NCBI RefSeq assembly: GCF_043729335.1
Contig: NZ_JAYTLQ010000010.1
Span: 1-64,000 of the forward strand
Origin: Crenothrix sp043729335
GTDB taxonomy: Bacteria; Pseudomonadota; Gammaproteobacteria; Methylococcales; Methylomonadaceae
DNA: 64,000 nt
Direction of reading: 5' to 3'
In this document: piece after piece, positions 44,158 through 52,919 of the stretch
Layout of the letters: each line of letters starts with the position of its first letter
Position numbering within the stretch: the first letter of the stretch is position 1
Translations under genes and position numbers: made by a program
The notes under the pieces: generated by a model
Database searches by the model: none
Told to the model about the DNA's origin: nothing
The model's input: only the letters and a program-made list of their open reading frames with translations

Positions 44158-44472
44158 ATGACTACCCATATTATTAAAGCAATACCTGTATTAGTAGTTT
44201 CCGCCACACTTACTGCTGCATGGACGTGGAATGATACAGGCTTATGGGTTCAATTTGTAAATCAAAAAAAAGGATTCGCATGTAAATGTTCAAATGTCAA
44301 TGGTACTCTTACTTGGGATGGAAAGACTGGTTCTGCTAAATGTTCTAAAGTTTCTAGCGTTGCGCCTGGTATTCCTAACGTAGTATCCGGTAAAACTTTT
44401 GAGAGTAGGAGTTGCTGCACAACATCACCCACTGTAAATGGTGCGGGTATTACTCTACCTACAAATTGTTAA
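44158..44472 (+). CDS. Small secreted Cys-rich protein
   Basis: The 104-residue protein has a short signal-like start (HIIKAIPVLVVSATLTAAWT) and a mature part with six cysteines (Cys42, 44, 62, 86, 87, 104), enough for three disulfides: FACKCSNVNG, SAKCSKV, RSCCTTSPT, PTNC. AGAGG precedes the ATG. Third gene of the AT-rich group after the FecR-TPR-barrel gene, 31 bp after the previous stop. No family recognised. It could be the cargo or a structural part of the surface system. Confidence 0.65.
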   Translation: MTTHIIKAIPVLVVSATLTAAWTWNDTGLWVQFVNQKKGFACKCSNVNGTLTWDGKTGSAKCSKVSSVAPGIPNVVSGKTFESRSCCTTSPTVNGAGITLPTNC

Positions 44473-44474
44473 CT

Positions 44475-44580
44475 TAACTAAGACCGTAGGTCGGTAAATT
44501 GTAGAAGGCCGTAAGACGGATTAATTGTAAGGTGGATTCGCGTCAGCAATCCACTAATGCAATCAACGAAACCTTTTTCG
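44475..44580. repeat. Intergenic repeat with inverted arms
   Basis: GTGGATTCGCGTCAGCAATCCAC contains arms GTGGATT and AATCCAC, a form typical of intergenic REP-like elements ("GGATTGCGCTTCGC-like") in gammaproteobacteria. CCGTAGGTCGG and GGCCGTAAGACGG precede it. I see no second full copy in this window. Confidence 0.45.
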
Positions 44581-44737
44581 GGTGATTTTTACCTATGCCG
44601 TGTGTTTATACAGGGAGGACTATGTTAGCAAAGCTGGCTTGTTAATGCTAAACCACCCTGCCAACTCTTCTAGGTTACTTTTTACAACCTTTTGCTGTGC
44701 AGTAATGTCTTTCTTATTTGTTAAAAAGAGTGGTGCT

Positions 44738-44902
44738 ATGGCGACTATTAAATTATCCGGCGATTTTATTAAAGACGTAAAAGCAACGGCAATGGCCATG
44801 CACAGATCCGTACCCAAGCAAATAGAGCATTGGGCACGACTGGGAAAGATAACGGAAGAAAAGCCTGATTTACCCATTGGCTTTGTAAAAGATGTTTTTT
44901 AA
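44738..44902 (+). CDS. ParD-like antitoxin, apparently orphan
   Basis: Start set at ATG 44738 (MATIKLSGDFIKDVKATAMA); the longer frame upstream has a different, unlikely composition. The 54-residue protein has the ribbon-helix-helix ParD-like pattern MHRSVPKQIEHWARLGKI and the end PDLPIGFVKDVF, typical of TA-associated ParD-like proteins. No toxin gene lies on either side. It could act alone or with an unlinked toxin. Confidence 0.7.
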   Translation: MATIKLSGDFIKDVKATAMAMHRSVPKQIEHWARLGKITEEKPDLPIGFVKDVF

Positions 44903-44945
44903 CCAGCTAAAACATTTACTTTAAACTCAATTTAGCAAGCTCGTG

Positions 44946-45454
44946 TCAAGGCACAGTTATCTTGGCAACAACCCCAAACTTAGGATGATCCAGATAATAA
45001 ATTTCATTCAATTTGATCGGGCGTGTTTCGTTAAGACGGTACAACACTTCGGGTTTACTGTCGCTATGTGGCGAAGAGATTGTATATTCAAAATCAGCAA
45101 ATAATTCTAAGCTCGAAGTGTTTTTAAGCTGGACAAAGCCATTGATGCGGCCATCGTTATTTGTGATGTGAACAGGGGATAGTTGCTCTTGCTCTTGCAG
45201 CCATGCAACAACGGTTGATAAAGCGGATTTTTGGCTAACGCGTTAACTGTGTCGGTGAGTGTGCTGTGCGCTGATTTAAAGCTGGACAGCTCGCTTAATA
45301 ACGCAGTGGTTGGCCATTCAATCTGGCTTTTGGATTGATTAAATGTTTCGGAGCTAGGCAGGTTTTGAGCAAAAACTATCAGCCCAATACGGTAATTAAT
45401 GTCTTCCGCAAAAGCATTGCTTGAGATTGCCAGAAAAATAGCCAAACCCGCCAT
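44946..45454 (-). pseudogene. csiV: Frameshifted csiV (CsiV/DUF2845-like peptidoglycan-associated protein)
   Basis: The first part, from ATG 45454, reads a signal peptide (MAGLAIFLAISSNAFAED) then INYRIGLIVFAQNLPSSETF and LAKNPLYQPLLH. After a shift at about 45,201-45,212, another frame reads AWLQEQEQLSPVHITNND, INGFVQLKNTSSLELFADFE, YRLNETRPIKLNEIYYLDHP and KFGVVAKITVP, the hallmark C-terminus of CsiV, to TGA at 44946. Neither frame alone gives the protein. In the sequence TTGTTGCATGG, loss of four bases from a GCAT direct repeat would explain the break (expected LLHAW). A sequencing error is possible. CsiV binds peptidoglycan and is found in gammaproteobacteria. Confidence 0.8.
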
Positions 45455-45533
45455 CTTGCTTAAGCACAATGGCCTTTTACCCAAAATACAAGGAGGCGAA
45501 TGTACAAGACAGACGCCACCATTGGTCGGTATT

Positions 45534-45863
45534 TTAACTGAATATCGCCTTGATTTTGGCAAACAAACCGTTTGGATTGCTGGTATGCTCTTCTATTTCT
45601 TCTTTAATTTCAGCGCTGGCGCTATCCCACATAGATTCAATATCAGCTTTCAGTTCTTCCCAAGATTCTTCTGTTGCGTCTTTTACAGTTTCAAATTTTG
45701 CTTGAACTTCTGAAAATTGAACCTTTAAATTTTCAATTTGTTCGTCAAGTTCTGCTTTAATATCATCGGTCGCTTCTGCGGCTCTTGCTTGTAATCTATC
45801 AATATCAGATTGTAAGCCGGTTGTAGTTTCTTCTAATTTAACTTGAGCTTCATCTTTCGTCAT
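45534..45863 (-). CDS. Coiled-coil protein of unknown function
   Basis: Start set at ATG 45863 (MTKDEAQVKLEETTTGLQSD) with GGAG nine bases upstream; other Mets lie earlier in the frame. About 109 residues, almost all helical with heptads (DIDRLQARAAEATDDIKAEL, DEQIENLKVQFSEVQAKFET) and an acidic end (EEIEEHTSNPNGLFAKIKAI). No signal. The family is not named by me. It follows the small membrane gene on the same strand. Confidence 0.65.
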   Translation of the reverse strand: MTKDEAQVKLEETTTGLQSDIDRLQARAAEATDDIKAELDEQIENLKVQFSEVQAKFETVKDATEESWEELKADIESMWDSASAEIKEEIEEHTSNPNGLFAKIKAIFS

Positions 45864-45921
45864 AGCAGTTTTCTCCATCTCAGTTTTCAAAGACGCTTTT
45901 GTTTGCACAAAGCGCAAATAG

Positions 45922-46140
45922 TTATTGTTGTTTTACACTGGTTTTTTCTGTTTTCCATAAAGTCCACGCGCCGTAGCCTAAACCCAGCCAAGCCGCATAT
46001 TTTATGAAGGGGGATGCAATTAATGCCAAAATACTGATGACAATGATAGTAAGTCCATCCCAAGACGAGCGTTCGGTTATACGTTTTTGTATCCAGTCAA
46101 CCACGGTGTTTACTGCCGACATCCACGATAGTTGTGCCAT
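45922..46140 (-). CDS. Small membrane protein with amphipathic N-terminus
   Basis: ATG 46140 is chosen because GGAGGGA stands before it; a longer frame lacks support. The 72-residue protein has LSWMSAVNTVVDWIQKRITE, then two close hydrophobic stretches (GLTIIVISILALIASPFIKY and AAWLGLGYGAWTLW) and a Lys-rich end. Probably a two-helix inner-membrane protein. It is upstream of the coiled-coil gene with 58 bp between, so they may act together. Confidence 0.65.
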   Translation of the reverse strand: MAQLSWMSAVNTVVDWIQKRITERSSWDGLTIIVISILALIASPFIKYAAWLGLGYGAWTLWKTEKTSVKQQ

Positions 46141-46301
46141 ATATCCCTCCAAATTTATCAGGTTATAACAAAAAACTGGAGCCCGGTGACCACAAGTTGC
46201 AATGGCGACCTCACTCATCCGACAAAATACTATAAAACATAAAAACTTACAATACTAATGCTGAATGTGTGCGTGAAACAGTTTAAGTAAGGTTTACAGC
46301 T

Positions 46302-47009
46302 TTAAGCTCTTGCACAAGCCCAGACATCTACTCGTTTTACACCGAAGTTTTTTAATACTGCCGCCAGCTCATGTACAGTTGATCCCGTCGTCATCACATC
46401 ATCCACAACGGCAATATGTCGTGCAGTTATCGGCTTAATCAGTGAAAAAGCATTTTTTATATTGTGACGGCGTTCTTTGGCAGTTAATGAGGTTTGGTGC
46501 TGAGTATCGCGATGGCGAATACAACTTTCAACATCCAGCGGTAACTTAAGCTGTTTGGCGATAGTCCGGGCGATTTCAATGGATTGGTTAAAGCCACGTT
46601 CTCTATATCGGGATTTGTGCAAAGGTATCGGAATAATAACATCGGGGAGTTCCGCATGTTTTTGCAGATAGTCACCCAAAAGATTCCCCAATAAGCGGGC
46701 ATTTTTATAATTGGCACTAAATTTGAGTGAGGTAATCAGGTAGCGGGGCACACCTTGGTGCAGAAAGGGAGCGTAGGTTCTATCAAATGCTGGTTTAAGG
46801 GAGACACAACGTCCACAAAGGCTTTTTGTGGGAGTGGTTATCTCCAGCGTTTCAGCACATTGCCAGCAGCAATGATGATTGCTAGGCAAATGCCGGTAAC
46901 AGGAGTCGCACAAATCCAAATCATCCATCCCCGCATGGCCGCATAAGATACAAATAGGCGGTAACAGGTTCTTCTGTATAATATTAAGCCAGTTGTATCC
47001 TATTTTCAT
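46302..47009 (-). CDS. comF: ComF family phosphoribosyltransferase-like protein
   Basis: The start is placed at ATG 47009 (MKIGYNWLNIIQKNLLPPIC), which avoids overlap with divergent bioB. The 235-residue protein has an N-terminal zinc-binding segment (CILCGHAGMDDLDLCDSCYR, then CCWQCAETLE), DVIIPIPLHKSRYRERGFNQ and the PRPP motif IAVVDDVMTTGSTVHELA. ComF works in natural DNA uptake in some bacteria. Its placement opposite bioB is usual in gammaproteobacteria. Confidence 0.93.
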   Translation of the reverse strand: MKIGYNWLNIIQKNLLPPICILCGHAGMDDLDLCDSCYRHLPSNHHCCWQCAETLEITTPTKSLCGRCVSLKPAFDRTYAPFLHQGVPRYLITSLKFSANYKNARLLGNLLGDYLQKHAELPDVIIPIPLHKSRYRERGFNQSIEIARTIAKQLKLPLDVESCIRHRDTQHQTSLTAKERRHNIKNAFSLIKPITARHIAVVDDVMTTGSTVHELAAVLKNFGVKRVDVWACARA

Positions 47010-47072
47010 GGCAGCAAGTTGACAAGTGTGTCGCCGATTGTTGTCACTTAACTTTAGCTGGAGTTTTACAAA

Positions 47073-48065
47073 ATGTCTGCAAACCTCGTAAGTATCGGCG
47101 TAATTGAGCCCGCAATCCGTCACAATTGGCAGTTGGATGAAGTGCAAGCCCTGTATGCCATGCCGTTCAATGATCTGATTTTTAAGGCGCAAACCGTACA
47201 CAGAGCCCATTTTGATCCTAACGAAATCCAGATCAGCAGTTTGTTGAGTATCAAAACCGGTTCTTGTTCAGAAGACTGCGGTTATTGCCCGCAAAGCGCC
47301 CGTTACGATGCCGGGGTTAAATCGGAAGCCTTGATGCCGGTTGATGAAGTATTACAGATGGCGCAACGTGCTAAAGATCAAGGCGCATCGCGTTTTTGTA
47401 TGGGGGCTGCGTGGCGTAAACCCAAAGACAAAGATGTTGAGCGGGTTATCGAAATGGTGCAAGGCGTAAAGGCCTTGGGTATGGAAACCTGCGTCACGCT
47501 GGGTATGTTGACCGATGCCCAAACCGATCGTTTAAAAGAAGGCGGTCTGGATTATTACAACCATAATCTGGATACCTCGGAAGACTATTACTCGGAAGTG
47601 ATTACGACGCGCACTTATCAAGATCGTCTGGATACTTTAGACCGGGTTAGAAATGCCGGTATTAACGTGTGTTGTGGCGGTATTGTCGGTATGGGTGAGA
47701 GCGATGTTGACCGCTCCAATTTATTGATACAACTGGCTAATATGCTCAAACACCCTGAAAGCGTACCTGTTAACATGTTGGTGCAGGTAGAAGGCACGCC
47801 GCTCATGGGCACAGAAGCTTTAGATCCGCTGGTTTTTATCAGAACCCTAGCCGTTGCCAGAATTATGATGCCCAAATCTCGTGTGCGCTTGTCGGCAGGC
47901 CGGAATAATATGAGCGATGAAATGCAGGCGCTGTGTTTTTTAGCGGGTGCTAACTCTATCTTTTATGGTGATAAATTACTGACTACCGACAACCCTATGA
48001 CCAACGACGATCTGGCGTTATTCAAGCGTCTGGGTGTACATTCAGGTGGCTCGAGTTACGCTTAA
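47073..48065 (+). CDS. bioB: Biotin synthase BioB (radical SAM)
   Basis: The 330-residue enzyme inserts sulfur into dethiobiotin. It has the radical-SAM CxxxCxxC (Cys65, Cys69, Cys72 in GSCSEDCGYCPQSARY), YYNHNLDTSEDYYSEVITTR, CCGGIVGMGESDVDR and SRVRLSAGRNNMSDEMQALC. TAGCTGGAG precedes the ATG. It is first in a five-gene operon, bioB-F-H-C-D, with overlapping or touching frames. Confidence 0.98.
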   Translation: MSANLVSIGVIEPAIRHNWQLDEVQALYAMPFNDLIFKAQTVHRAHFDPNEIQISSLLSIKTGSCSEDCGYCPQSARYDAGVKSEALMPVDEVLQMAQRAKDQGASRFCMGAAWRKPKDKDVERVIEMVQGVKALGMETCVTLGMLTDAQTDRLKEGGLDYYNHNLDTSEDYYSEVITTRTYQDRLDTLDRVRNAGINVCCGGIVGMGESDVDRSNLLIQLANMLKHPESVPVNMLVQVEGTPLMGTEALDPLVFIRTLAVARIMMPKSRVRLSAGRNNMSDEMQALCFLAGANSIFYGDKLLTTDNPMTNDDLALFKRLGVHSGGSSYA

Positions 48066-49228
48066 TGCCGGCACCGTTTGCACATTTGGCGAATGATCTT
48101 GAGGATATTCGCCAAAAAAATCTGTACCGTTCCAGGCGCGTTATTCAAGCATCCCAAGGCGTTTATGTGCAAGTTGATGACAAAACACTTATCAATTTTT
48201 GCAGCAATGATTATTTGGGGCTGGCACAACACCCAGATGTAGCCAAGGCATTTAAAAATGCTGTTGATGAGTATGGCGTTGGCAGCGGTTCGGCGCATTT
48301 GATTTGTGGCCACAGTGCAATCCATCATGCGTTGGAAGAAGAACTGGCCGCCTTTACCGGACGGGATAGGGCGTTGCTGTTCTCTACCGGATATATGGCC
48401 AATTTGGGCGTGATTACCGCTTTGCTGGGGCGATCTGATACGGTGTTTGAAGATCGTTTAAATCACGCGTCGCTATTGGATGGCGGTTTGGCATCGGGTG
48501 CTAAATTTAAACGTTACAAGCATGCGGATGTTAACGATCTCGCTAAACATCTACAAAAAACTACCGCTAACAAATTGATAGTAACGGATGGCGTGTTTAG
48601 TATGGATGGTGATTTTGCGCCTTTAAATGATTTGTCGCGTATTGCAAAACAGGAAAGCGCCTGGCTCATGGTCGATGACGCGCATGGGTTAGGGGTTATT
48701 GGCGAACAAGGCGGTGGGTTATTGGAACATTACGCTTTAAATCAGCAAGATGTGGCCGTGTTGATGGGCACGTTAGGCAAAGGTTTTGGCACATTCGGTG
48801 CGTTTGTGGCAGGCTCTGAAGTGTTGATTGAAACCTTGATTCAAAAGTCCCGCACGTATATTTATACCACTGCGTTGCCTACGGCGGTGGCGGCAGCGAC
48901 ACGTGCCAGTTTACAGCTGGTCATCAAGGAAAATTGGCGCCGATACAAACTTAACGCATTGACGGAACGGTTTAAAACCGGAGCAGGGCAGTTGGGATTG
49001 AGTTTAATGCCATCGTTATCAGCCATACAGCCAGTTTTAGTTGGTGATAGTTATTTAGCTGTCGGGTTAAGTAATGGGCTGTTTGACGCTGGATTTTTAG
49101 TCAGTGCCATACGTCCGCCAACCGTACCGCAAGGCAGTGCGCGGTTGCGTATTACATTCTCAGCTTTGCACGAGGAAAAGCATGTTGATCAATTGCTGGA
49201 TGCTTTGGACAAGATAAGCCATGACTAA
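48065..49228 (+). CDS. bioF: 8-amino-7-oxononanoate synthase BioF
   Basis: PLP enzyme condensing pimeloyl-ACP and alanine to KAPA. The 387-residue protein has FCSNDYLGLAQHPDV, STGYMANLGVITALLGRSD, DDAHGLGVIGEQGGGLLEH and the PLP Lys239 in GTLGKGFGTFGAFVAG. Its ATG shares a base with the bioB stop (TAATG). It overlaps bioH by eight bases. Confidence 0.97.
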   Translation: MPAPFAHLANDLEDIRQKNLYRSRRVIQASQGVYVQVDDKTLINFCSNDYLGLAQHPDVAKAFKNAVDEYGVGSGSAHLICGHSAIHHALEEELAAFTGRDRALLFSTGYMANLGVITALLGRSDTVFEDRLNHASLLDGGLASGAKFKRYKHADVNDLAKHLQKTTANKLIVTDGVFSMDGDFAPLNDLSRIAKQESAWLMVDDAHGLGVIGEQGGGLLEHYALNQQDVAVLMGTLGKGFGTFGAFVAGSEVLIETLIQKSRTYIYTTALPTAVAAATRASLQLVIKENWRRYKLNALTERFKTGAGQLGLSLMPSLSAIQPVLVGDSYLAVGLSNGLFDAGFLVSAIRPPTVPQGSARLRITFSALHEEKHVDQLLDALDKISHD

Positions 49229-50006
49229 AATTTATCAACGCACTGTCGGTAGCGGAAAGTCGATTGTGCTAGTGCATGGCTGGGCAATGCACAGTGGTGT
49301 GTGGGGTGATTTTGCAGCACAGCTGGCGCAGCATTATCGGGTAACCTGTGTTGATTTGCCGGGCCACGGCTACAGTGAGCCGTGCGATGAGTTCACCTTG
49401 GCGCATATCAGTGAGCTTTTGGTGAATGCGGTCGATGCTGAAACTAGCTGCTGGTTAGGTTGGTCATTGGGCGCGACAGTGGTGCTGGATTTGGCAGCGC
49501 GGTTTCCGGAGCGGGTTAATTCAGTGATTTTACTGGCCGGTAATCCAAAGTTTGTGCAAGCTGACCCTGAAAGTAATGATGATTGGCCAGGCATGAATGT
49601 TAATGCCTTTGATGCGTTTGCCAGCCATCTCAGCCAAGATCGTTTGGCAACCTTATCGCAATTTTTATCTTTACAAAGTCAAGGATTATCGGGTGCTAAA
49701 AATCAGTTAAGCCAGCTAAAAGAGCTGTTGTCAACGTGCGCATTACCTAGTCAGGATACTTTACAGTCTGGTTTGGCGCTATTAAAGCATAGTGATATGC
49801 GATCAGTGTTGGCGACGTTGGATATTCCGGTTTTAGCATTATTAGCTGAAAAAGATGCGCTCGTGCCTGTCGCCGTGGGGCAATATCTGCACGATAACTA
49901 TCCACAGGTTCAGGTAAATGTATTTAAAAACGCTGGCCACCTTTTATTTTTATCCCATCAGCAAGACGTGTTGGCACGGGTTTACAGGTTTATGGATGAG
50001 CAATGA
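49221..50006 (+). CDS. bioH: Pimeloyl-ACP methyl ester esterase BioH
   Basis: An alpha/beta hydrolase of 261 residues that removes the methyl group from pimeloyl-ACP methyl ester. It has VHGWAMHSGVWGDFAAQLA, the nucleophile Ser82 in GWSLG, Asp in LLAEKDALVPVAVG and His in NAGHLLFLSHQQDV. In the operon it overlaps bioF and, by four bases, bioC. Confidence 0.95.
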   Translation: MTKIYQRTVGSGKSIVLVHGWAMHSGVWGDFAAQLAQHYRVTCVDLPGHGYSEPCDEFTLAHISELLVNAVDAETSCWLGWSLGATVVLDLAARFPERVNSVILLAGNPKFVQADPESNDDWPGMNVNAFDAFASHLSQDRLATLSQFLSLQSQGLSGAKNQLSQLKELLSTCALPSQDTLQSGLALLKHSDMRSVLATLDIPVLALLAEKDALVPVAVGQYLHDNYPQVQVNVFKNAGHLLFLSHQQDVLARVYRFMDEQ

Positions 50007-50797
50007 GCGTTAGTTTTAATCTTGATAAACGTAAAATTAAACAGGCTTTTTCGCAAGCTGCGCTGACCTATGACGGTGTTACCCAATTACAGCGCACGGT
50101 GGGTAAAGCCTTGCTGCGCGATATTGATAACCGCTGTATAAGCGATAATGTGCTGGATTTGGGTTGTGGTACCGGTTTTTTAACTCAAGAACTTCTGGCG
50201 CTGTTGCCTGGTAAGCAAATAATTGCCCTGGATTTGGCGCTGCCTATGTTACAGGCGGCGAAAGCAAAGTTAAAAACTATCGATAACGTGATTTATATGT
50301 GTGCGGATGCAGAGCAGATACCGATTACTGAACACGCAGTTGATCATGTTTTTTCTAATCTCATGCTGCAATGGTGTGTTGATATTAAAGCGGTTTTTAT
50401 GGACGTTCGCCGAGTTTTAAAACCCGGAGGGCAGCTGGTTTTTTCTATCTTTGGCCCGCAAACGTTACAAGAACTGAAACAGGCTTGGGGCGCTGTTGAT
50501 AACTATAACCATGTCAATTATTTTTACGGCATGTATGAGCTTAAAGATTTTTTGCAGCAATCAGGTTTTAATATTCTAAAATGTCAAAATCAACTTTACA
50601 CAGTAGAGTACGAATCGGTTCTGGCGCTGATGAGAGAGTTAAAAAACATTGGCGCACACAATGTCAATGTGTCCCGAAACAAACAGTTGACCACTCAGCG
50701 GCAGATGCAACAGATGATTTCGGCCTATCCAACATGCCACGTTACTCATCGAATCAGCGCGACATTTGACGTGATTACTGTTATTACTGGCAGGTAA
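50003..50797 (+). CDS. bioC: Malonyl-ACP O-methyltransferase BioC
   Basis: A SAM-dependent methyltransferase of 264 residues that starts biotin synthesis by methylating malonyl-ACP. It shows AFSQAALTYDGVTQLQRTVG, motif I DLGCGTGFLTQELL, ALDLALPMLQAAK and LQWCVDIKAVFMDVRRVLKP. The order H-C-D is the usual late biotin operon. ATGA overlap with bioH. Confidence 0.96.
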   Translation: MSVSFNLDKRKIKQAFSQAALTYDGVTQLQRTVGKALLRDIDNRCISDNVLDLGCGTGFLTQELLALLPGKQIIALDLALPMLQAAKAKLKTIDNVIYMCADAEQIPITEHAVDHVFSNLMLQWCVDIKAVFMDVRRVLKPGGQLVFSIFGPQTLQELKQAWGAVDNYNHVNYFYGMYELKDFLQQSGFNILKCQNQLYTVEYESVLALMRELKNIGAHNVNVSRNKQLTTQRQMQQMISAYPTCHVTHRISATFDVITVITGR

Positions 50798-50803
50798 GGT
50801 ATT

Positions 50804-51463
50804 ATGCAAGAAGGTTATTTTATTACCGGCACCGATACTAATGTCGGTAAAACGTGTTCAACGGTAGCACTGATGCGCTATTTTAAGCGTCAGGGGAAAT
50901 CGGTAATAGGGATGAAGCCAGTAGCTTCTGGGTGTTTTATGGATCAAGGCCAGCTAAGAAATATGGATGCGTTATTAATCCAAAAAAATGCCTCGGTGAG
51001 GGCAGGTTATGATCTGGTTAATCCGTATGCTTATCAACTGCCGGTTTCGCCGCATATTGCAGGTCTTGAAAATCCCGTTGAGATGATTAATTTACTGGCC
51101 AAGTTTGAGCAATTAAAGCTATTGGCGGAGGTGGTGTTGGTTGAAGGTGTGGGCGGATGGTATGCGCCCATTAATAACCACCAGGATGTCAGCGATTTGG
51201 CGGTAGCACTGGAGTTGCCGGTCATTTTAGTCGTAGCGGTTAAGCTAGGCGGTATTAATCATGCCAAGTTAACCTATCAGGCTATTCAGCACTCAGGACT
51301 GACTTGTGCTGGCTGGATTGCCATGTGCATAGAGCCGCATTTGTTGTGCTTAGACGATAATATCCAAAGCTTAAAAAACGTGCTAAATGTGCCTTTATTG
51401 GGCGTTTTACCTTTTATGGAGGTTATTGATTTCGATCTTTTGTCCAGGCAGTTAAAGCTATAG
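50804..51463 (+). CDS. bioD: ATP-dependent dethiobiotin synthetase BioD
   Basis: This 219-residue P-loop enzyme closes the ureido ring of dethiobiotin. It has ITGTDTNVGKTCSTVALMRY (P-loop about 8-17), MKPVASGC and LVEGVGGWYAPINNHQDVSD, with AVKLGGINHAKLTYQAI. It is the last gene of the operon. AAGGTATT precedes the ATG six bases after bioC. Confidence 0.96.
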   Translation: MQEGYFITGTDTNVGKTCSTVALMRYFKRQGKSVIGMKPVASGCFMDQGQLRNMDALLIQKNASVRAGYDLVNPYAYQLPVSPHIAGLENPVEMINLLAKFEQLKLLAEVVLVEGVGGWYAPINNHQDVSDLAVALELPVILVVAVKLGGINHAKLTYQAIQHSGLTCAGWIAMCIEPHLLCLDDNIQSLKNVLNVPLLGVLPFMEVIDFDLLSRQLKL

Positions 51464-52397
51464 CCTGGTTTATTTAAGTCGTAATGGGGATTTTAATAGT
51501 TTACGGTCTTTAGTTTTTTAATCTTTTAAGTGTATTATTTGTAAGAAAATTATATTTAATGTCTATTTTATTTACACTAGATAAAGATATGCTTTCTATT
51601 CCCCGCTGTTAAAACATAGTCGAAGAAATATACAGGTAAAGTGATTATTAATTTTAGAATAACGTTGTTTATTAGTGGCTTTTATTGTTTCAGTCATTGC
51701 TCTCTGCACGTATTTGCAACACATTAAAAATAGTTTTACACTGTTCACACATGAGAAAGAAGTTGTTTTTATTAGCTGAATTTTCTATGTCAAAAAGCAT
51801 TTTTGCCCGTCAAATGCTATCCATTTTATGGTCTTAAAATAAAGCTAAGCCCTTAAGGGTATTGAAATCGCATGAATCTCAGTGTTTGATATTTTGCGTA
51901 ACTTCCCCACCCAATTCTGCATAAAATAATATTTTTAAAGACTATACGGCACACCATGAATGTTGTTTTAATTTTGTTGAACATATTATTAATCGGCAAT
52001 CCTGGTTTTTTGGTGAGTTAACCAATATCTTCAGATTTTGATGTCGGTTATATTTACATTTATGTTAAATATAAAATTTTTAAGCTAATTAGAAAATAAA
52101 ATATATAATTTTAACATCTTTGTTTTCAATCGCTTGGCAATATAACTTTCTAGTTTTTAAGAAATAATTTTAATGTGGATCGAAAATTGCTTTGCTATTT
52201 AGTTACTTGGGTCTTGTAAGCGTTTTTAGCATGTAGAATCCTAAATAAATAGGCGTCTGTTGTAAGCAATAAGCAAAACAGCGTGGTTAGTAAACTTATT
52301 AGGTGTGTTGATACCTTCTAAAAACTGCTCTAACAGGTAGTTTTGTTATTTGTTTGCATCTGTGTACCCTCATAACCTCACTTGGAGGATTAAAGCC
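51464..52397. other. Long AT-rich leader before the exopolysaccharide locus
   Basis: About 930 bases with very high A+T and no supported reading frame. It carries a G/C-poor run of poly-T and poly-A tracts (for example near 52,080) of the kind bound by H-NS-like proteins. It must contain the promoter and perhaps attenuator of the wzb-wza-wzc genes. I find no clear sigma-54 or operator site. Confidence 0.45.
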
Positions 52398-52838
52398 TTG
52401 TTTAATAATATTCTGGTTGTCTGTGTGGGCAATATTTGTAGAAGCCCTATGGCTGAAGCATTGCTTAGACAAGCTTTGCACGAAGCGAATAAATCGGGTT
52501 ATACCGTGAGTTCGGCAGGCTTGGGTGCGCTAGTTGATCATGCGCCGGACAAAATGGCATGTGGTCTTATGTTAAACAAAGGCATTGATATTTCAGGCTA
52601 TAAAGCGTCACAAATTAATACCCTTCTGATTCGTAAGGCTGATCTTATCCTGGTAATGGAATCGGGGCATAAAAATGCGCTGGTAAATCAAGAGCCGAGT
52701 GCTCAAGGTAAGGTGTTCCGCTTGGGTGAATGGGGTGAGTTCGATATTCCAGATCCTTATCAAAAAGATTTGGCAGCATTTGAAAATGCCTTGCATCTAA
52801 TCGAGCAAGGCGTGGCGCAGTGGATAAAAAAATTATAA
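52398..52838 (+). CDS. Low-molecular-weight protein tyrosine phosphatase (Wzb-type)
   Basis: Start set at TTG 52398, with GGAGG nine bases before it, giving 146 residues, near the family length; an ATG at 52350 would add 16 residues without a ribosome site. The active site is VVCVGNICRSPMAEALLRQ (Cys9, Arg15) and the general acid is in IPDPYQKD. Wzb dephosphorylates Wzc in capsule/EPS assembly. Immediately precedes wza and wzc. Confidence 0.9.
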   Translation: MFNNILVVCVGNICRSPMAEALLRQALHEANKSGYTVSSAGLGALVDHAPDKMACGLMLNKGIDISGYKASQINTLLIRKADLILVMESGHKNALVNQEPSAQGKVFRLGEWGEFDIPDPYQKDLAAFENALHLIEQGVAQWIKKL

Positions 52839-52919
52839 TTAAATCAATGTTATATTGATTATAACTCATTGTGCTGTCAAAAATAATTTACAAATAGTGT
52901 TATTAACCTGGAATATTTT

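Noticed and set aside
45107..45562. A 151-codon minus-strand gene
   Set aside because: It is the first half of frameshifted csiV plus an unrelated upstream extension; the true gene continues in another frame to 44,946.
47030..47072. A BirA operator before bioB (TTGTCACTT ... GTTTTACAA)
   Set aside because: The right half fits TTGTAAACC/GGTTTACAA with one mismatch, but the left half has four mismatches. Not strong enough to call.
47010..47210. N-terminal extension of ComF from 47,210
   Set aside because: It would overlap divergent bioB and adds residues not part of the ComF fold; ATG 47,009 is more plausible.
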